Assembly (NCBI GenBank): GCA_913055625.1
Contig: CAJXJW010000001.1
Coordinates: 1-64,000 of the forward strand
Reading direction: 5' to 3'
Source of the DNA: an uncultured Pseudomonadota bacterium
Lineage (GTDB): Bacteria; Pseudomonadota; Gammaproteobacteria; Steroidobacterales; Woeseiaceae
DNA: 64,000 nt
The position numbers were made by a program, and so were the translations under genes. Numbering within the stretch: position 1 is the first letter of the stretch; every line of letters begins with the position of its first letter. The notes under the pieces were generated by a model that was not told where the DNA came from, ran no database searches, and saw nothing but the letters and a program-made list of their open reading frames with translations. Positions 1 to 8,151 of the stretch are shown one piece after another.

Positions 1-1055
1 AGCGCGTCGGAGCCGAATTCGTTGACGTAGCTGTCGGGGTCCTGGCCGTCGGGCAGGAACACGAAGCGGATCTGCCGGCCGTCCCGCACGTGGGGCAGCG
101 CCGTTTCGAGGGCGCGCCAGGCCGCCTTCCGGCCGGCCTTGTCGCCGTCGAAGCAGAACGCCACGTCGTCCGTCAGCCGGAACAGCCGGTTCAGGTGCTC
201 GGCGGTCGTCGCGGTGCCGAGCGTTGCGACCGCGAACTGGATGCCGTGCCGAGCGAGCGCGACGACGTCCATGTAGCCCTCGACGACGACGAGCCGGTCG
301 ATGGACCGCAGCGCCTGGCGCGCTTCCCAGAGCCCGTAGAGCTCGCGTCCCTTGTGGAACAGCACCGTTTCCGGGGAGTTCAGGTACTTCGGTTCCTCGT
401 CGCCGAGCGTCCGCGCGCCGAAGCCGATGCAGCGGCCCCGCGCATCGCGGATCGGGAAGACGAGCCGGTTCCGGAAGCGATCGTGATGCCGGCCGTCGTC
501 CTTGCGAATGACGAGGCCCGCGGCGAGCAGGCGGTCGATGGCCTCGTCCGACTTGCCGTGCCGGTCCAGCAGGTTGCTCCAGCCCGCCGGCGCATAACCG
601 ATGCCAAAGCGCTGCGCGGTCGGGCCGTCGATGCCGCGGCGCTGCAGGTACTCGATGGCCTGCGGCGCGTCCCGGAGCGTCTTCTGCCAGCCCTTCTCGA
701 CCGTCGAGAGCAGGGAAAACAGTTCGTCGTAACGCCGCGCAGGGCGGTCCGATTCGTCGCGCGGAACGTCGACCCCCATGCTCGCCGCCAGGCTCTCGAT
801 GGCCTCGACGAAGTCCATGTGGTCGTACTCCATCAGGAAGCCGATCGCGGTGCCGTGCGCGCCGCAGCCGAAGCAGTGGTAGAAGCCCTTCGCGGGGCTG
901 ACCGTGAATGACGGTGTCTTCTCGTCGTGGAACGGGCAGCAGGCCTTGAACTCGTGGCCCGCCTTCTTCAGCTGGACGCGCCGGCCAACCACCTCGACGA
1001 TGTCCGCCCGGGCAACGAGGTCGTCGATGAAGTCCTGTGGGATCAGTCCGGCCAT
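1..1055 (-). CDS. dnaG: DNA primase DnaG, N-terminal part (cut by window edge)
   Basis: Synthesises RNA primers for DNA replication at the fork, working with the DnaB helicase. About 351 codons are visible and the gene runs off the left edge; the E. coli protein has 581 residues. A CHC2 zinc finger is present (Cys40, His43, Cys61, Cys64). It is followed by the catalytic core, with the TOPRIM signature VVVEGYMDV near residue 258 and DGDKAGRK near 302. The start ATG has almost no Shine-Dalgarno sequence before it, as is usual for dnaG. It lies 88 bp downstream of yqeY in the rpsU-yqeY-dnaG order; rpoD would be expected beyond the edge. Confidence 0.97.
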   Translation of the reverse strand, partial: MAGLIPQDFIDDLVARADIVEVVGRRVQLKKAGHEFKACCPFHDEKTPSFTVSPAKGFYHCFGCGAHGTAIGFLMEYDHMDFVEAIESLAASMGVDVPRDESDRPARRYDELFSLLSTVEKGWQKTLRDAPQAIEYLQRRGIDGPTAQRFGIGYAPAGWSNLLDRHGKSDEAIDRLLAAGLVIRKDDGRHHDRFRNRLVFPIRDARGRCIGFGARTLGDEEPKYLNSPETVLFHKGRELYGLWEARQALRSIDRLVVVEGYMDVVALARHGIQFAVATLGTATTAEHLNRLFRLTDDVAFCFDGDKAGRKAAWRALETALPHVRDGRQIRFVFLPDGQDPDSYVNEFGSDA

Positions 1056-1143
1056 ATGCATTCAAACGCGGCCGACCCGGTGTCGGGTCTCGGCCTCAAG
1101 CAGAGAATAGCGGGTTTGGCGCGAACTGCCAGACAGGCAAATT

Positions 1144-1587
1144 TCAGGCCAAACGAGCCTTTACGCGTGCGCCGACGGCGCCCATGTCGGCGCGTCCGGC
1201 GGCTTCGGCCTTGATGGCGGCCATGACCTTGCCCATGTCGCGGATGCTCTCCGCGCCGGTGTCGCCGATGACCTTTTCGATCAGGGCGTCGAGGGAGGCA
1301 TCGTCCAGCGGCTCCGGCAGGTAGGACTCGAGTACCTCGAGTTCGGCCTGCTCGATCGCGGCGAGGTCGTCGCGGCCGCCTTTTTCGTATTGTTCGATGG
1401 AATCGCGTCGCTGCTTGACGGCTTTCTCGATGACCGTCAGCGTGCCGGCGTCGTCGAGGTCCTTGCGGGTGTCGACCTCGACGCGCTTGATGTCCGCCAG
1501 CAGCAGGCGGACGACCTTCAGGCGCTCCTTGTCCCCGGCCTTGAGGGCCGTCTTCATGTCATCGGTGATGCGGGACTTGAGCGTCAT
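1144..1587 (-). CDS. yqeY: GatB/YqeY-domain protein
   Basis: Small protein of 147 residues from the YqeY family, which resembles the tRNA-binding tail domain of the amidotransferase subunit GatB. Its exact role is unknown. The full length matches the family: an N-terminal helical domain rich in Lys and Arg (start MTLKSRITDDMKTALKAGD) and a C-terminal helical part with the typical YLPEPL segment near residue 95 and an ending of the MGAVGARVKARL type. It sits between rpsU and dnaG, a position it holds in many Gammaproteobacteria, and is probably co-transcribed with both. Assignment to the family is firm; function is not known. Confidence 0.93.
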   Translation of the reverse strand: MTLKSRITDDMKTALKAGDKERLKVVRLLLADIKRVEVDTRKDLDDAGTLTVIEKAVKQRRDSIEQYEKGGRDDLAAIEQAELEVLESYLPEPLDDASLDALIEKVIGDTGAESIRDMGKVMAAIKAEAAGRADMGAVGARVKARLA

Positions 1588-1649
1588 GCGGGGGAAGCCC
1601 GACCGGTCGGAGAGGCCGTCGCGCGGCGGGGCCGCGGGGCCGCCCGCGG

Positions 1650-1865
1650 TCAGTACAGACGCTTGCGCTTGGCTTCTTCGCGCGAGATCCGCTTCAGGTG
1701 GCGCTTCACGGCCGCGGCCTTCTTGCGCTTGCGTTCCTGGGTCGGCTTCTCGTAGAACTCACGACGACGCAGCTCGGTCAGTACGCCGGCCTTCTCGCAG
1801 GCGCGCTTGAACCGCCGCAGGGCGGCGTCGAAATATTCGTTTTCTTTAACACGTACGCTCGGCAT
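1650..1865 (-). CDS. rpsU: 30S ribosomal protein S21
   Basis: Protein bS21 of the small ribosomal subunit, 71 residues, the usual length. The N-terminus [20 protein letters not shown] and the very basic tail are diagnostic. An in-frame ATG 66 bp upstream (at 1931) is rejected because it would add a non-homologous extension; a purine-rich AAGGAAG lies correctly before 1865. First gene of the rpsU-yqeY-dnaG unit. Its promoter and an early hairpin with a T-run are annotated separately and suggest that expression is tuned in the leader. Confidence 0.98.
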   Translation of the reverse strand: MPSVRVKENEYFDAALRRFKRACEKAGVLTELRRREFYEKPTQERKRKKAAAVKRHLKRISREEAKRKRLY

Positions 1866-1889
1866 AAGAACCAACACTTCCTTACGTTC

Positions 1890-1916
1890 AAAAATAATCC
1901 CAGCTCTTGGCTGGGA
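1890..1916 (-). terminator. Terminator-like hairpin in the rpsU leader
   Basis: Read on the minus strand, TCCCAGC, a 5-nt loop and GCTGGGA form a perfect 7-bp stem followed at once by TTATTTTT. This has the form of an intrinsic terminator, yet it lies between the rpsU promoter and the rpsU start, only about 6 nt after the predicted transcription start. It may attenuate the operon or protect the 5' end of the transcript. The structure is seen; the function is inferred. Confidence 0.6.
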
Positions 1917-1929
1917 CGCAGAGCCCGCC

Positions 1930-1959
1930 ATTTTAACGGGTCCCGGCCCCGAATGCCAA
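1930..1959 (-). promoter_or_regulatory. Sigma-70 type promoter of rpsU
   Basis: On the minus strand TTGGCA (1959-1954) and TAAAAT (1935-1930) are separated by 18 bp, a good match to the vegetative consensus. The predicted start of transcription is near 1922, giving a leader of about 57 nt before rpsU. The divergent tsaD -10-like hexamer lies about 25 bp away, so the two genes share one short control region. Confidence 0.65.
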
Positions 1960-1996
1960 GCGGATTTCGCGCCATCTGCGGTACACTCCGCGCCCT

Positions 1997-3010
1997 ATGC
2001 AGGTGCTGGGTATCGAATCGAGCTGTGACGAAACCGGGGTTGCCGTCTATGACACGGGCCGGGGCCTGCTCGCGCACGCGCTGCACAGCCAGGTCGACCT
2101 GCACGCGGTCTACGGCGGGGTGGTCCCGGAGATCGCGTCACGCGACCACCTGACGCGGATCGTGCCGCTGGTGGCGCGGGTCCTGGCCGACGCGGGCGTG
2201 GAGCGGCCGGATGCCATTGCCTACACGGCCGGCCCGGGACTCGTCGGGGCCCTGATGGTGGGTGGGGGCGTCGCGAACGGGCTCGGCCTTGCCTGGGACC
2301 GGCCCGTGATCGCGGTCCACCACATGGAGGGGCACCTCGTGGCGCCGATGCTGGAGGACGCGCCGCCGCCGTTCCCGTTCCTCGCGCTGCTGGTCTCCGG
2401 CGGGCACACGATGCTGATCGCCGTCCGCGGCCTCGGCGATTACGAGATGCTCGGGACGACGCTCGACGACGCGGTCGGCGAGGCCTTCGACAAGACCGCG
2501 AAGCGGCTGGGGCTGGGCTACCCGGGCGGCCCGGCGCTCGCGAAGCTGGCGGAGGACGGTAATGACACAGCCGTCGACCTGCCGCGGCCGATGCTGAATC
2601 GGCCGGGCTACGATTTCAGTTTTTCGGGCCTGAAGACCGCCGTGCTCCAGGCCGTCCAGAAGTCGGAAGCGGCTGGCCGGCTCGACGACGACCGCGCCGA
2701 CATCGCGGCCTCGTTCCAGCGGGCGGCGGTCGACACGCTGATCGGCAGGACCCTGTCGGCGGCGCGCGACGCCGGCATGGAGCGCGTCGTCGTGGCGGGC
2801 GGCGTCGGCGCCAACCAGTGCCTGCGGGCGGATCTCGCGACGCGCTTCGACGGGGAGGTCTATTACCCGCGTCTCGCGTTTTGCACCGACAATGGCGCCA
2901 TGATCGCGCTCGCCGGCGCGCTGCGCCTTGCGGACGCGCACGAGGGCAGAGAGATCATCGCGCGGGCGCGCTGGGCGCTGGAGTCGCTCGGGAAACCGCG
3001 GGCCGCATGA
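1997..3010 (+). CDS. tsaD: tRNA N6-adenosine threonylcarbamoyltransferase TsaD
   Basis: Transfers the threonylcarbamoyl group to A37 of tRNAs that read ANN codons (t6A modification), together with TsaB and TsaE. 337 residues, full length. The start [14 protein letters not shown] and the metal-binding His pair in HHMEGHL (near residues 110-116) are diagnostic, as are VSGGHTML and the later FSGLKTA and GGVGAN motifs. It is divergent from rpsU, a classic arrangement. A -10-like TACACT at 1982-1987 ends 9 nt before the ATG, so the transcript may have almost no leader. The stop overlaps an ATG of the folB region; plsY, often found near here, is absent. Confidence 0.98.
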   Translation: MQVLGIESSCDETGVAVYDTGRGLLAHALHSQVDLHAVYGGVVPEIASRDHLTRIVPLVARVLADAGVERPDAIAYTAGPGLVGALMVGGGVANGLGLAWDRPVIAVHHMEGHLVAPMLEDAPPPFPFLALLVSGGHTMLIAVRGLGDYEMLGTTLDDAVGEAFDKTAKRLGLGYPGGPALAKLAEDGNDTAVDLPRPMLNRPGYDFSFSGLKTAVLQAVQKSEAAGRLDDDRADIAASFQRAAVDTLIGRTLSAARDAGMERVVVAGGVGANQCLRADLATRFDGEVYYPRLAFCTDNGAMIALAGALRLADAHEGREIIARARWALESLGKPRAA

Positions 3011-3039
3011 ACCGGGACAGCGAACGGGAGCGTCATCGG

Positions 3040-3411
3040 ATGGACATCATTTTCCTGCACGATCTCCGGGTCGAGACGGTCATCGGCATCTGGGACTGGG
3101 AGCGCCAGATCCGGCAGACGGTCGTCATCGACCTCGAGATGGCGGCGGACATCCGCAAGGCGGCAGCCTCGGATCGCGTCGAGGACACGCTGAATTACAA
3201 GCAGGTGGCCAAACGGGTGCAGCAGTTCGTGTCGGAATCGTCGTTTCAGCTCGTGGAAACGCTGGCCGAGGAGATCGCCGGGATCGTGACCGGGGAGTTC
3301 GGCGTCCCGTGGGTCCGTGTCCGGGTCTGCAAGCCGGGTGCGATTCGCGGGGCGCGCGACGTCGGCGTGCTCATCGAACGGACGCCGGGCGATCGGGATG
3401 CCGACGACTGA
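3040..3411 (+). CDS. folB: Dihydroneopterin aldolase FolB
   Basis: Converts 7,8-dihydroneopterin to 6-hydroxymethyl-dihydropterin in folate synthesis. 123 residues from the chosen start, which reads MDIIFLHDLRVETVIGIWDWER and aligns with the family start; GGAG lies about 9 nt upstream. An earlier ATG at 3007 overlaps the tsaD stop and would add 11 residues of unlikely sequence. Typical features are the ETVIGI..WER segment, the LNYKQVAK stretch and a C-terminal KPGAIRGARDVGV. It overlaps folK by 14 bp, so the two folate genes are probably translationally coupled. Confidence 0.96.
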   Translation: MDIIFLHDLRVETVIGIWDWERQIRQTVVIDLEMAADIRKAAASDRVEDTLNYKQVAKRVQQFVSESSFQLVETLAEEIAGIVTGEFGVPWVRVRVCKPGAIRGARDVGVLIERTPGDRDADD

Positions 3412-3907
3412 GTCCGCGCCCGTCCGGGTTTTCCTGGGTCTCGGCAGCAACGTCGAGCCGGAGGCGAACCTGGCCCTCGGCATTCGCGAGCTCCGGCGTC
3501 GCTATGGCGAGCTGCAGCTGTCGCCGGTGTACCGCAACAAGCCGGTCGGATTCGAGGGCGCGGACTTCCTGAACCTGGTCGCCGGCCTGGACACGCGCCT
3601 CCCGCCCGCCGCACTGCAGGCCGACATCGAGTCGGTCCACGCGCTGGCGGGGCGCACGCGCGGCGGCGAGCGCTACGCGTCGAGGCCGCTCGACATCGAC
3701 CTGCTGCTGTACGGGGACTCTGTGATCGACGGCCCGGAGTGCCGCGTGCCGCGGTCGGACGTGTTGCGCTACAGCTTCGTCCTGCGGCCGCTGGCGGAGA
3801 TCGCGCCGGACGTCATTCACCCGGTGACCGGCCTGACACTGGCGCGCCACTGGGCGGACTTCGATGCCGGCGCGCACCCGCTCGTGGCCGTGGACCTGCC
3901 GCTGTGA
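3398..3907 (+). CDS. folK: Hydroxymethyl-dihydropterin pyrophosphokinase FolK
   Basis: Adds pyrophosphate from ATP to 6-hydroxymethyl-dihydropterin, the step after FolB. 169 residues. The N-terminal VFLGLGSNVEPEANL, the central VYRNKPVGF and the RPLDIDLLLYGD motif (ATP and metal-binding aspartates) are all present. ATG 3398 is chosen because it starts just before the conserved GLGSN and overlaps the end of folB. The gene continues the tsaD-folB-folK string. Confidence 0.97.
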   Translation: MPTTESAPVRVFLGLGSNVEPEANLALGIRELRRRYGELQLSPVYRNKPVGFEGADFLNLVAGLDTRLPPAALQADIESVHALAGRTRGGERYASRPLDIDLLLYGDSVIDGPECRVPRSDVLRYSFVLRPLAEIAPDVIHPVTGLTLARHWADFDAGAHPLVAVDLPL

Positions 3908-4004
3908 CGCGATCCCGGAACTGTGCGTCCCGTCCGGGGGTCGAACCGGGGGCATTCGCTATCATTGCGCCAATGCGGCGTTGCCGAACCGGGACGGAGT
4001 AGAC

Positions 4005-5342
4005 ATGCCGAGAACACTGGTGCTGAGCCTGCTGGCGCTGGGCCTGGCCGCCTGCGGTGGCGGCGGCGGGGACGACAGCGGCCAGAACGTCGACACGAGC
4101 TGTTCCGCCAACGGGCAGAAACAGTTCGTCCTGGACAACATGCGCTACTGGTACCTGTGGAACGACCAGTTGCCGGCCAGCGTTGACCTCGACGCGTATG
4201 ACTCGCCCGAGGCGCTCCTCGGCTACCTCGCCTCGTTCAGCCCTGATCTCGGGACCGGCGGGCCGGTCGATCGCTTCAGTTTCATCAACTCGGCCGATGC
4301 CGATGCCGCGTTCTTCGGCGAGGGCGAGTTCGAAGGCTACGGGTTCGGCAGCACGTTTCTCGCGGCGGACGACTGGCGCCTGACGCGCGTGTTCGCCGGC
4401 AGCCCGGCGGCGGCCGCCGGTTTCGAACGCGGCCAGCGCATCGTTGCGCTGAACGGGCGGTCGATTGCGGAAATCCAGGCGGCCGAAGGCGTCGACGCGG
4501 TGCTCGCATCCTCGCCCGTGCAGTTCACGCTGCGCCGGCTCGACGATTCGGAATTCACTGCGTCCGTGGCCGTCGACATCGTCACGATCGACCCGGTCCC
4601 GCAGGCCACGGTGTTCCCGCTCGCGGGCACCCCGGGCGTCGGCTACGTTGAACTCGCGACGTTCATCAGCACGGCAAACGCAGAGCTCGACGCCGCGTTC
4701 GCGCAGTTTCGCAATGCCGGCATCACCGACCTGATCATCGACCTGCGCTATAACGGCGGCGGGCTGGTCAGCACGGCGGAGTTGCTGGGTGACCTCCTCG
4801 GCGGCGCGGTTGCACAGAACCTCGTGTTTTCCGAGACCCGCTTCAATGCGGACCGCGCGAACGAGTACAACGACGCCGACTTCTTCAGCCTCCTGGCAAA
4901 CTCCCTGAACCTCTCGCGCCTGTACATCATCGCGTCGGACGGCACCGCGTCGGCGAGCGAGCTGGTCACGAACAGCCTCGACCCGTACGTCGAGGTCGTC
5001 ATCATTGGTGAGGACACGTTCGGCAAGCCGGTGGGCCAGGTCGGGCTCGAGTTCTGCGGCAAGATCCTGCGTCCCACCGCGTTCCAGACCGTCAATGCGA
5101 ACGGGTTCGGCGACTACTTCGACGGCCTGCCGGTGGATTGCCCGGCCGCGGACGACCTGTCGGTGCCGGTCGGCGACCCGGCGGACCCGAACATCGTCGC
5201 CGCGATGTACCACGCCGAGAACAATGCGTGCCCGGTCGCGTCGCTGGGGCCGACGGTGTCCAAGCCGCGGCTCGACGCCGAGGCCGCCAACGCAATGCCA
5301 CGCCTGACGACGCCGGCGCGCGCGTACGCGAACGCGCGATAA
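4005..5342 (+). CDS. S41-family serine peptidase lipoprotein with PDZ domain
   Basis: Predicted outer-membrane or periplasmic lipoprotein protease of the C-terminal-processing (CtpA/Prc-like) group, 445 residues. The signal peptide ends in LAAC with Cys17 as the lipidated residue, followed by a Gly/Asp linker. A PDZ-like segment lies near residues 120-160 (AGSPAAAAGFERGQRIVALNG). The catalytic pair is visible: Ser316 in GTASASE and Lys341 in FGKPVG, 25 residues apart as in CtpB. GGACGGAG precedes the ATG. Substrate unknown. It ends 9 bp from the convergent pteridine reductase gene. Close homologues are usually annotated only as peptidase S41. Confidence 0.88.
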   Translation: MPRTLVLSLLALGLAACGGGGGDDSGQNVDTSCSANGQKQFVLDNMRYWYLWNDQLPASVDLDAYDSPEALLGYLASFSPDLGTGGPVDRFSFINSADADAAFFGEGEFEGYGFGSTFLAADDWRLTRVFAGSPAAAAGFERGQRIVALNGRSIAEIQAAEGVDAVLASSPVQFTLRRLDDSEFTASVAVDIVTIDPVPQATVFPLAGTPGVGYVELATFISTANAELDAAFAQFRNAGITDLIIDLRYNGGGLVSTAELLGDLLGGAVAQNLVFSETRFNADRANEYNDADFFSLLANSLNLSRLYIIASDGTASASELVTNSLDPYVEVVIIGEDTFGKPVGQVGLEFCGKILRPTAFQTVNANGFGDYFDGLPVDCPAADDLSVPVGDPADPNIVAAMYHAENNACPVASLGPTVSKPRLDAEAANAMPRLTTPARAYANAR

Positions 5343-5351
5343 TCCGGACGG

Positions 5352-6098
5352 TTACCAGCCGACGGAGCGGCCGCCGTCGACGGCGATGACCTGGCCGGTC
5401 ACGTAGTCCGCGTCGCGGACCAGGAACAGCACGCAGCCGGCGATATCGGCCGGAGTGCCAGGGCGCTGCAGCGGCACCTGGTCGAGGATCGTCGCCTTCA
5501 CGTCGTCCGTCATGCCGTTTTCCGGCCACAGGATCGCGCCCGGTGCGACCGCGTTGACGCGCACGTCCGGCGCAAGGTCCTTGGCCAGCGACCGCGTCAG
5601 CATTTCGAGCCCGGCCTTCGCGGCACCGTAGACGCTGTGATCGCGCAGCGGACGACGGGCGTGGATATCGACGATATTGACGATGCTGCCGCCGACGGCC
5701 GCGAGGTGCGGCGCCGCCGCCTGCGAGACAAACAGCGGCGCCTCCAGGTTGCTGCCGACCAATTCGCGCCAGGCACGCTCGTCTATCTTGCCGATGGGGG
5801 TCGGGTAGAACGTCGACGCGTTGTTGACGACGACGTCCAGCCGTCCGCGCCAGTCGACGACACGCTTCACCAGGCCCGGAATGCCGGCCGTGTCCAGCAG
5901 GTCGCCCTCGAGCAGCATCGCGGAATCGGTGCGCTCCGCATTCAGTCGCCCGGCGAGCGCCGTCGCGTCGCTCGATGAGCTCCGGTAGTGGATGACGACG
6001 TGCGCGCCTGCCGCGTGCAACGCGCAGGCAATCGCTGCGCCGATCCGGCGCGCAGATCCGGTGACCAGCGCCACTTTTCCGTCAAGACTCATCGACAT
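5352..6098 (-). CDS. Pteridine reductase (FolM/PTR1-like SDR)
   Basis: NADPH-dependent short-chain dehydrogenase of 248 residues, most likely reducing dihydrobiopterin or dihydrofolate-type pterins. The cofactor motif is TGSARRIG (residues 14-21), with Arg where ordinary SDRs often have other residues, as in PTR1 and FolM. The active site has Tyr-x-x-x-Lys (YGAAK). The usual catalytic Ser is replaced by Asp (NIVDIHA), the hallmark of pteridine reductases. NNAS and VAPGAILWPENG also match that group. Its nearness to folB-folK supports a folate role. It is divergent from the MidA-type methyltransferase, with a 48-bp gap. Confidence 0.85.
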   Translation of the reverse strand: MSMSLDGKVALVTGSARRIGAAIACALHAAGAHVVIHYRSSSSDATALAGRLNAERTDSAMLLEGDLLDTAGIPGLVKRVVDWRGRLDVVVNNASTFYPTPIGKIDERAWRELVGSNLEAPLFVSQAAAPHLAAVGGSIVNIVDIHARRPLRDHSVYGAAKAGLEMLTRSLAKDLAPDVRVNAVAPGAILWPENGMTDDVKATILDQVPLQRPGTPADIAGCVLFLVRDADYVTGQVIAVDGGRSVGW

Positions 6099-6146
6099 TC
6101 GCAGTTCCTGTCATTGCTTCGTATTTTGAAAGACAATGTTTTCGCC

Positions 6147-7325
6147 ATGCAACCTTCCCCGTCTCCCGAACTGCCGGTGCCCGATGCCGCGAGTGCCGCG
6201 CACAGCGAACGCTGCCGTGCGCATCTCCTGCGGTTGATCGAACAGAAGGGCGGCTCGATCGGTTTCGCGGAGTTCATGCACGAAGCATTGTATGCGCCGG
6301 GGCTCGGTTACTACGCGGCCGGCGCGACGAAGTTCGGCGCGGCGGGAGATTTCACGACCGCGCCGGAAGTGTCTCCGCTCTTCGGTCGCGTCGTGGCCAC
6401 GCAGTGCGCGGACGTGCTGCGACGGCCCGGGCACGGTCGCGTACTGGAGCTCGGCGCTGGCAGCGGCCGGCTTGCCGCGGCACTACTCGGGAAACTGGCC
6501 GAACTCGATGGCATCCCGGAGTTCTACGACATTCTCGAGGTGTCCGCGGACTTGCGCGAACGGCAGCAGCGGCTGCTGACGGAGCAGGTGCCCGGCCTGG
6601 CAGATCGTGTCCGTTGGCTCGATCGCCTGCCGGACGACTTTCGCGGCGTCATCATCGGCAACGAGGTGCTCGACGCGCTGCCGGTCGAGCGCTTCCGGAT
6701 GGCCGACGAGCTGCTGGAATTGCGCGTGACGGCGGACGAAGGACGCTTCGCGTGGTGCGAAGCTCCGGCTTCTCCGCGCCTTTGCGACGCCGCCGCCGCG
6801 ATCGAAGACCGCCTGGGCGGCGCGCTCGCGCGGCCGTACGACTCGGAATACTCGCCGGGCCTCGCGCCGTTCGTCGAAGACCTGGTCGGCGCGACCCGCT
6901 CCGGCCTGGTCCTGCTGTTCGACTACGGCACCAGCACGCGTGACTACTACGCGCCGGAGCGCGACGGAGGCTGGCTGCGCTGCCATTTCCGCCACCGCGC
7001 GCACGATGATCCACTCGTGCTGCCCGGCATCCAGGACATCACGACCTGGGTCGATTTCTCGGCCGTCGCAGCGGCCGCGCATGCTGCCGGTGCGCAGATC
7101 GCCGGCTACGTCACGCAGGCGCATTTCCTGCTGGCCGGCGGCATCGCCGACGAGGTCGCCGGCGTCGCGGCCGACGGCCGGCGCCAGGTCGAATTGGCAA
7201 ACCAGGTCAAAATGCTTACGCTTCCGGGCGAAATGGGCGAGCGCTTCAAGTGCCTCGCGCTCAGCATCAACGGTATTCCGGCGCCGACCGCGCTGACCCT
7301 CATGGACAGGACGCACACGCTATGA
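6147..7325 (+). CDS. SAM-dependent methyltransferase, NDUFAF7/MidA family
   Basis: Class I methyltransferase of 392 residues. In mitochondria the family (NDUFAF7/MidA, formerly DUF185) methylates an arginine of a complex I subunit; the bacterial substrate is not established. The N-terminus has the conserved FAEFMHEALYAPGLGYYA and FTTAPEVSPLFG segments. The SAM motif is LELGAGSGRLAAALL (near residue 95), followed by VIIGNEVLDALPVERF. The start is placed at ATG 6147, just before the conserved region; upstream sequence in frame has no homology. It is commonly found beside a pteridine reductase, as here. Confidence 0.9.
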   Translation: MQPSPSPELPVPDAASAAHSERCRAHLLRLIEQKGGSIGFAEFMHEALYAPGLGYYAAGATKFGAAGDFTTAPEVSPLFGRVVATQCADVLRRPGHGRVLELGAGSGRLAAALLGKLAELDGIPEFYDILEVSADLRERQQRLLTEQVPGLADRVRWLDRLPDDFRGVIIGNEVLDALPVERFRMADELLELRVTADEGRFAWCEAPASPRLCDAAAAIEDRLGGALARPYDSEYSPGLAPFVEDLVGATRSGLVLLFDYGTSTRDYYAPERDGGWLRCHFRHRAHDDPLVLPGIQDITTWVDFSAVAAAAHAAGAQIAGYVTQAHFLLAGGIADEVAGVAADGRRQVELANQVKMLTLPGEMGERFKCLALSINGIPAPTALTLMDRTHTL

Positions 7326-7353
7326 CACAACGGATTGTGGCCGGGGGCGGCCG

Positions 7354-8151
7354 GTGACCACGCTGCAGATCGTGGTCCTTGCCATCGTGCAGGGCATCAC
7401 CGAGTTCCTGCCGGTTTCCAGCTCCGGGCATCTCGTCCTGGTCCCGTCGTTCTTCGGCTGGACGGACCAGGGGCTCGCGTTCGACGTGGCCGTGCACTTC
7501 GGGTCGCTTGTGGCCGTCGTCGCCTATTTTCGCAAGGACCTGCTGCAGCTCGTGAACGGCGGTTTCCGGGTGCTGGGCGGCCGTGTGGACACCGTCTGGT
7601 CGCGGCTCGCGCTCGGCATCGCGATCGGCACCGTGCCGGCGGCGATCGCCGGTCTCGCGCTTGCGGGCTGGATCGAGGAAAACCTGCGCTCACCCGCCGT
7701 CATCGTCGTCACGCTGGCGGGCTACGGCGTGCTGATGATCGTGGCGGACCGTCTCGGCAAGCGTGAACGGATGATCGACGACATCCGCGTGCGTGACGCG
7801 TTCGTGATCGGCTGCGCGCAGGCGCTGGCGCTGGTACCCGGCACGTCGCGTTCCGGCATTACGATCACGGCGGGGCGGATGCTCGGCATTCCGCGCGTCG
7901 ATGCCGCCCGCTTCTCGTTCCTGTTGTCGGTGCCGGTGATCCTGCTGGCGTCGCTGTACGAGGGCCTGCACCTCGCACTGTCACCCGAGCCCGTACGCTG
8001 GAACGAACTCGGCCTCGGCGTCGCGGTCGCAGCAATCGTCGCCTACCTCGCCATTCGCTTCTTCATGCGCGTCGTGGGCGCCATCGGCCTGTTGCCGTTC
8101 GCGGCCTACCGGATCGGGCTCGCCGCCGTCATCCTTTACCTGCTCGTCTAG
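7354..8151 (+). CDS. uppP: Undecaprenyl-diphosphatase UppP (BacA)
   Basis: Inner-membrane enzyme that removes a phosphate from undecaprenyl pyrophosphate to recycle the lipid carrier for peptidoglycan and O-antigen. 265 residues with about eight hydrophobic segments. The two active-site motifs are present: EFLPVSSSGHL near residues 17-27 and PGTSRSGIT near 165. The start is GTG at 7354 with a purine-rich GGGGGCGG before it; the nearby ATG at 7322 is out of frame. The gene ends inside the convergent cca gene, overlapping by 23 bp. Confidence 0.97.
   Translation: MTTLQIVVLAIVQGITEFLPVSSSGHLVLVPSFFGWTDQGLAFDVAVHFGSLVAVVAYFRKDLLQLVNGGFRVLGGRVDTVWSRLALGIAIGTVPAAIAGLALAGWIEENLRSPAVIVVTLAGYGVLMIVADRLGKRERMIDDIRVRDAFVIGCAQALALVPGTSRSGITITAGRMLGIPRVDAARFSFLLSVPVILLASLYEGLHLALSPEPVRWNELGLGVAVAAIVAYLAIRFFMRVVGAIGLLPFAAYRIGLAAVILYLLV

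Noticed and set aside
1051-1143. Sigma-54 type -24/-12 promoter before dnaG (TGGCAG ... GCC)
   Set aside because: The spacing between GG and GC is 8 rather than 10, so it fails the sigma-54 rule. A weak TATTCT sigma-70 -10 is the more likely element.
3813-5213. Open frame of 466 codons opposite the S41 peptidase gene
   Set aside because: Antisense artefact of the same kind; the plus-strand gene has a signal peptide, ribosome site and catalytic motifs.
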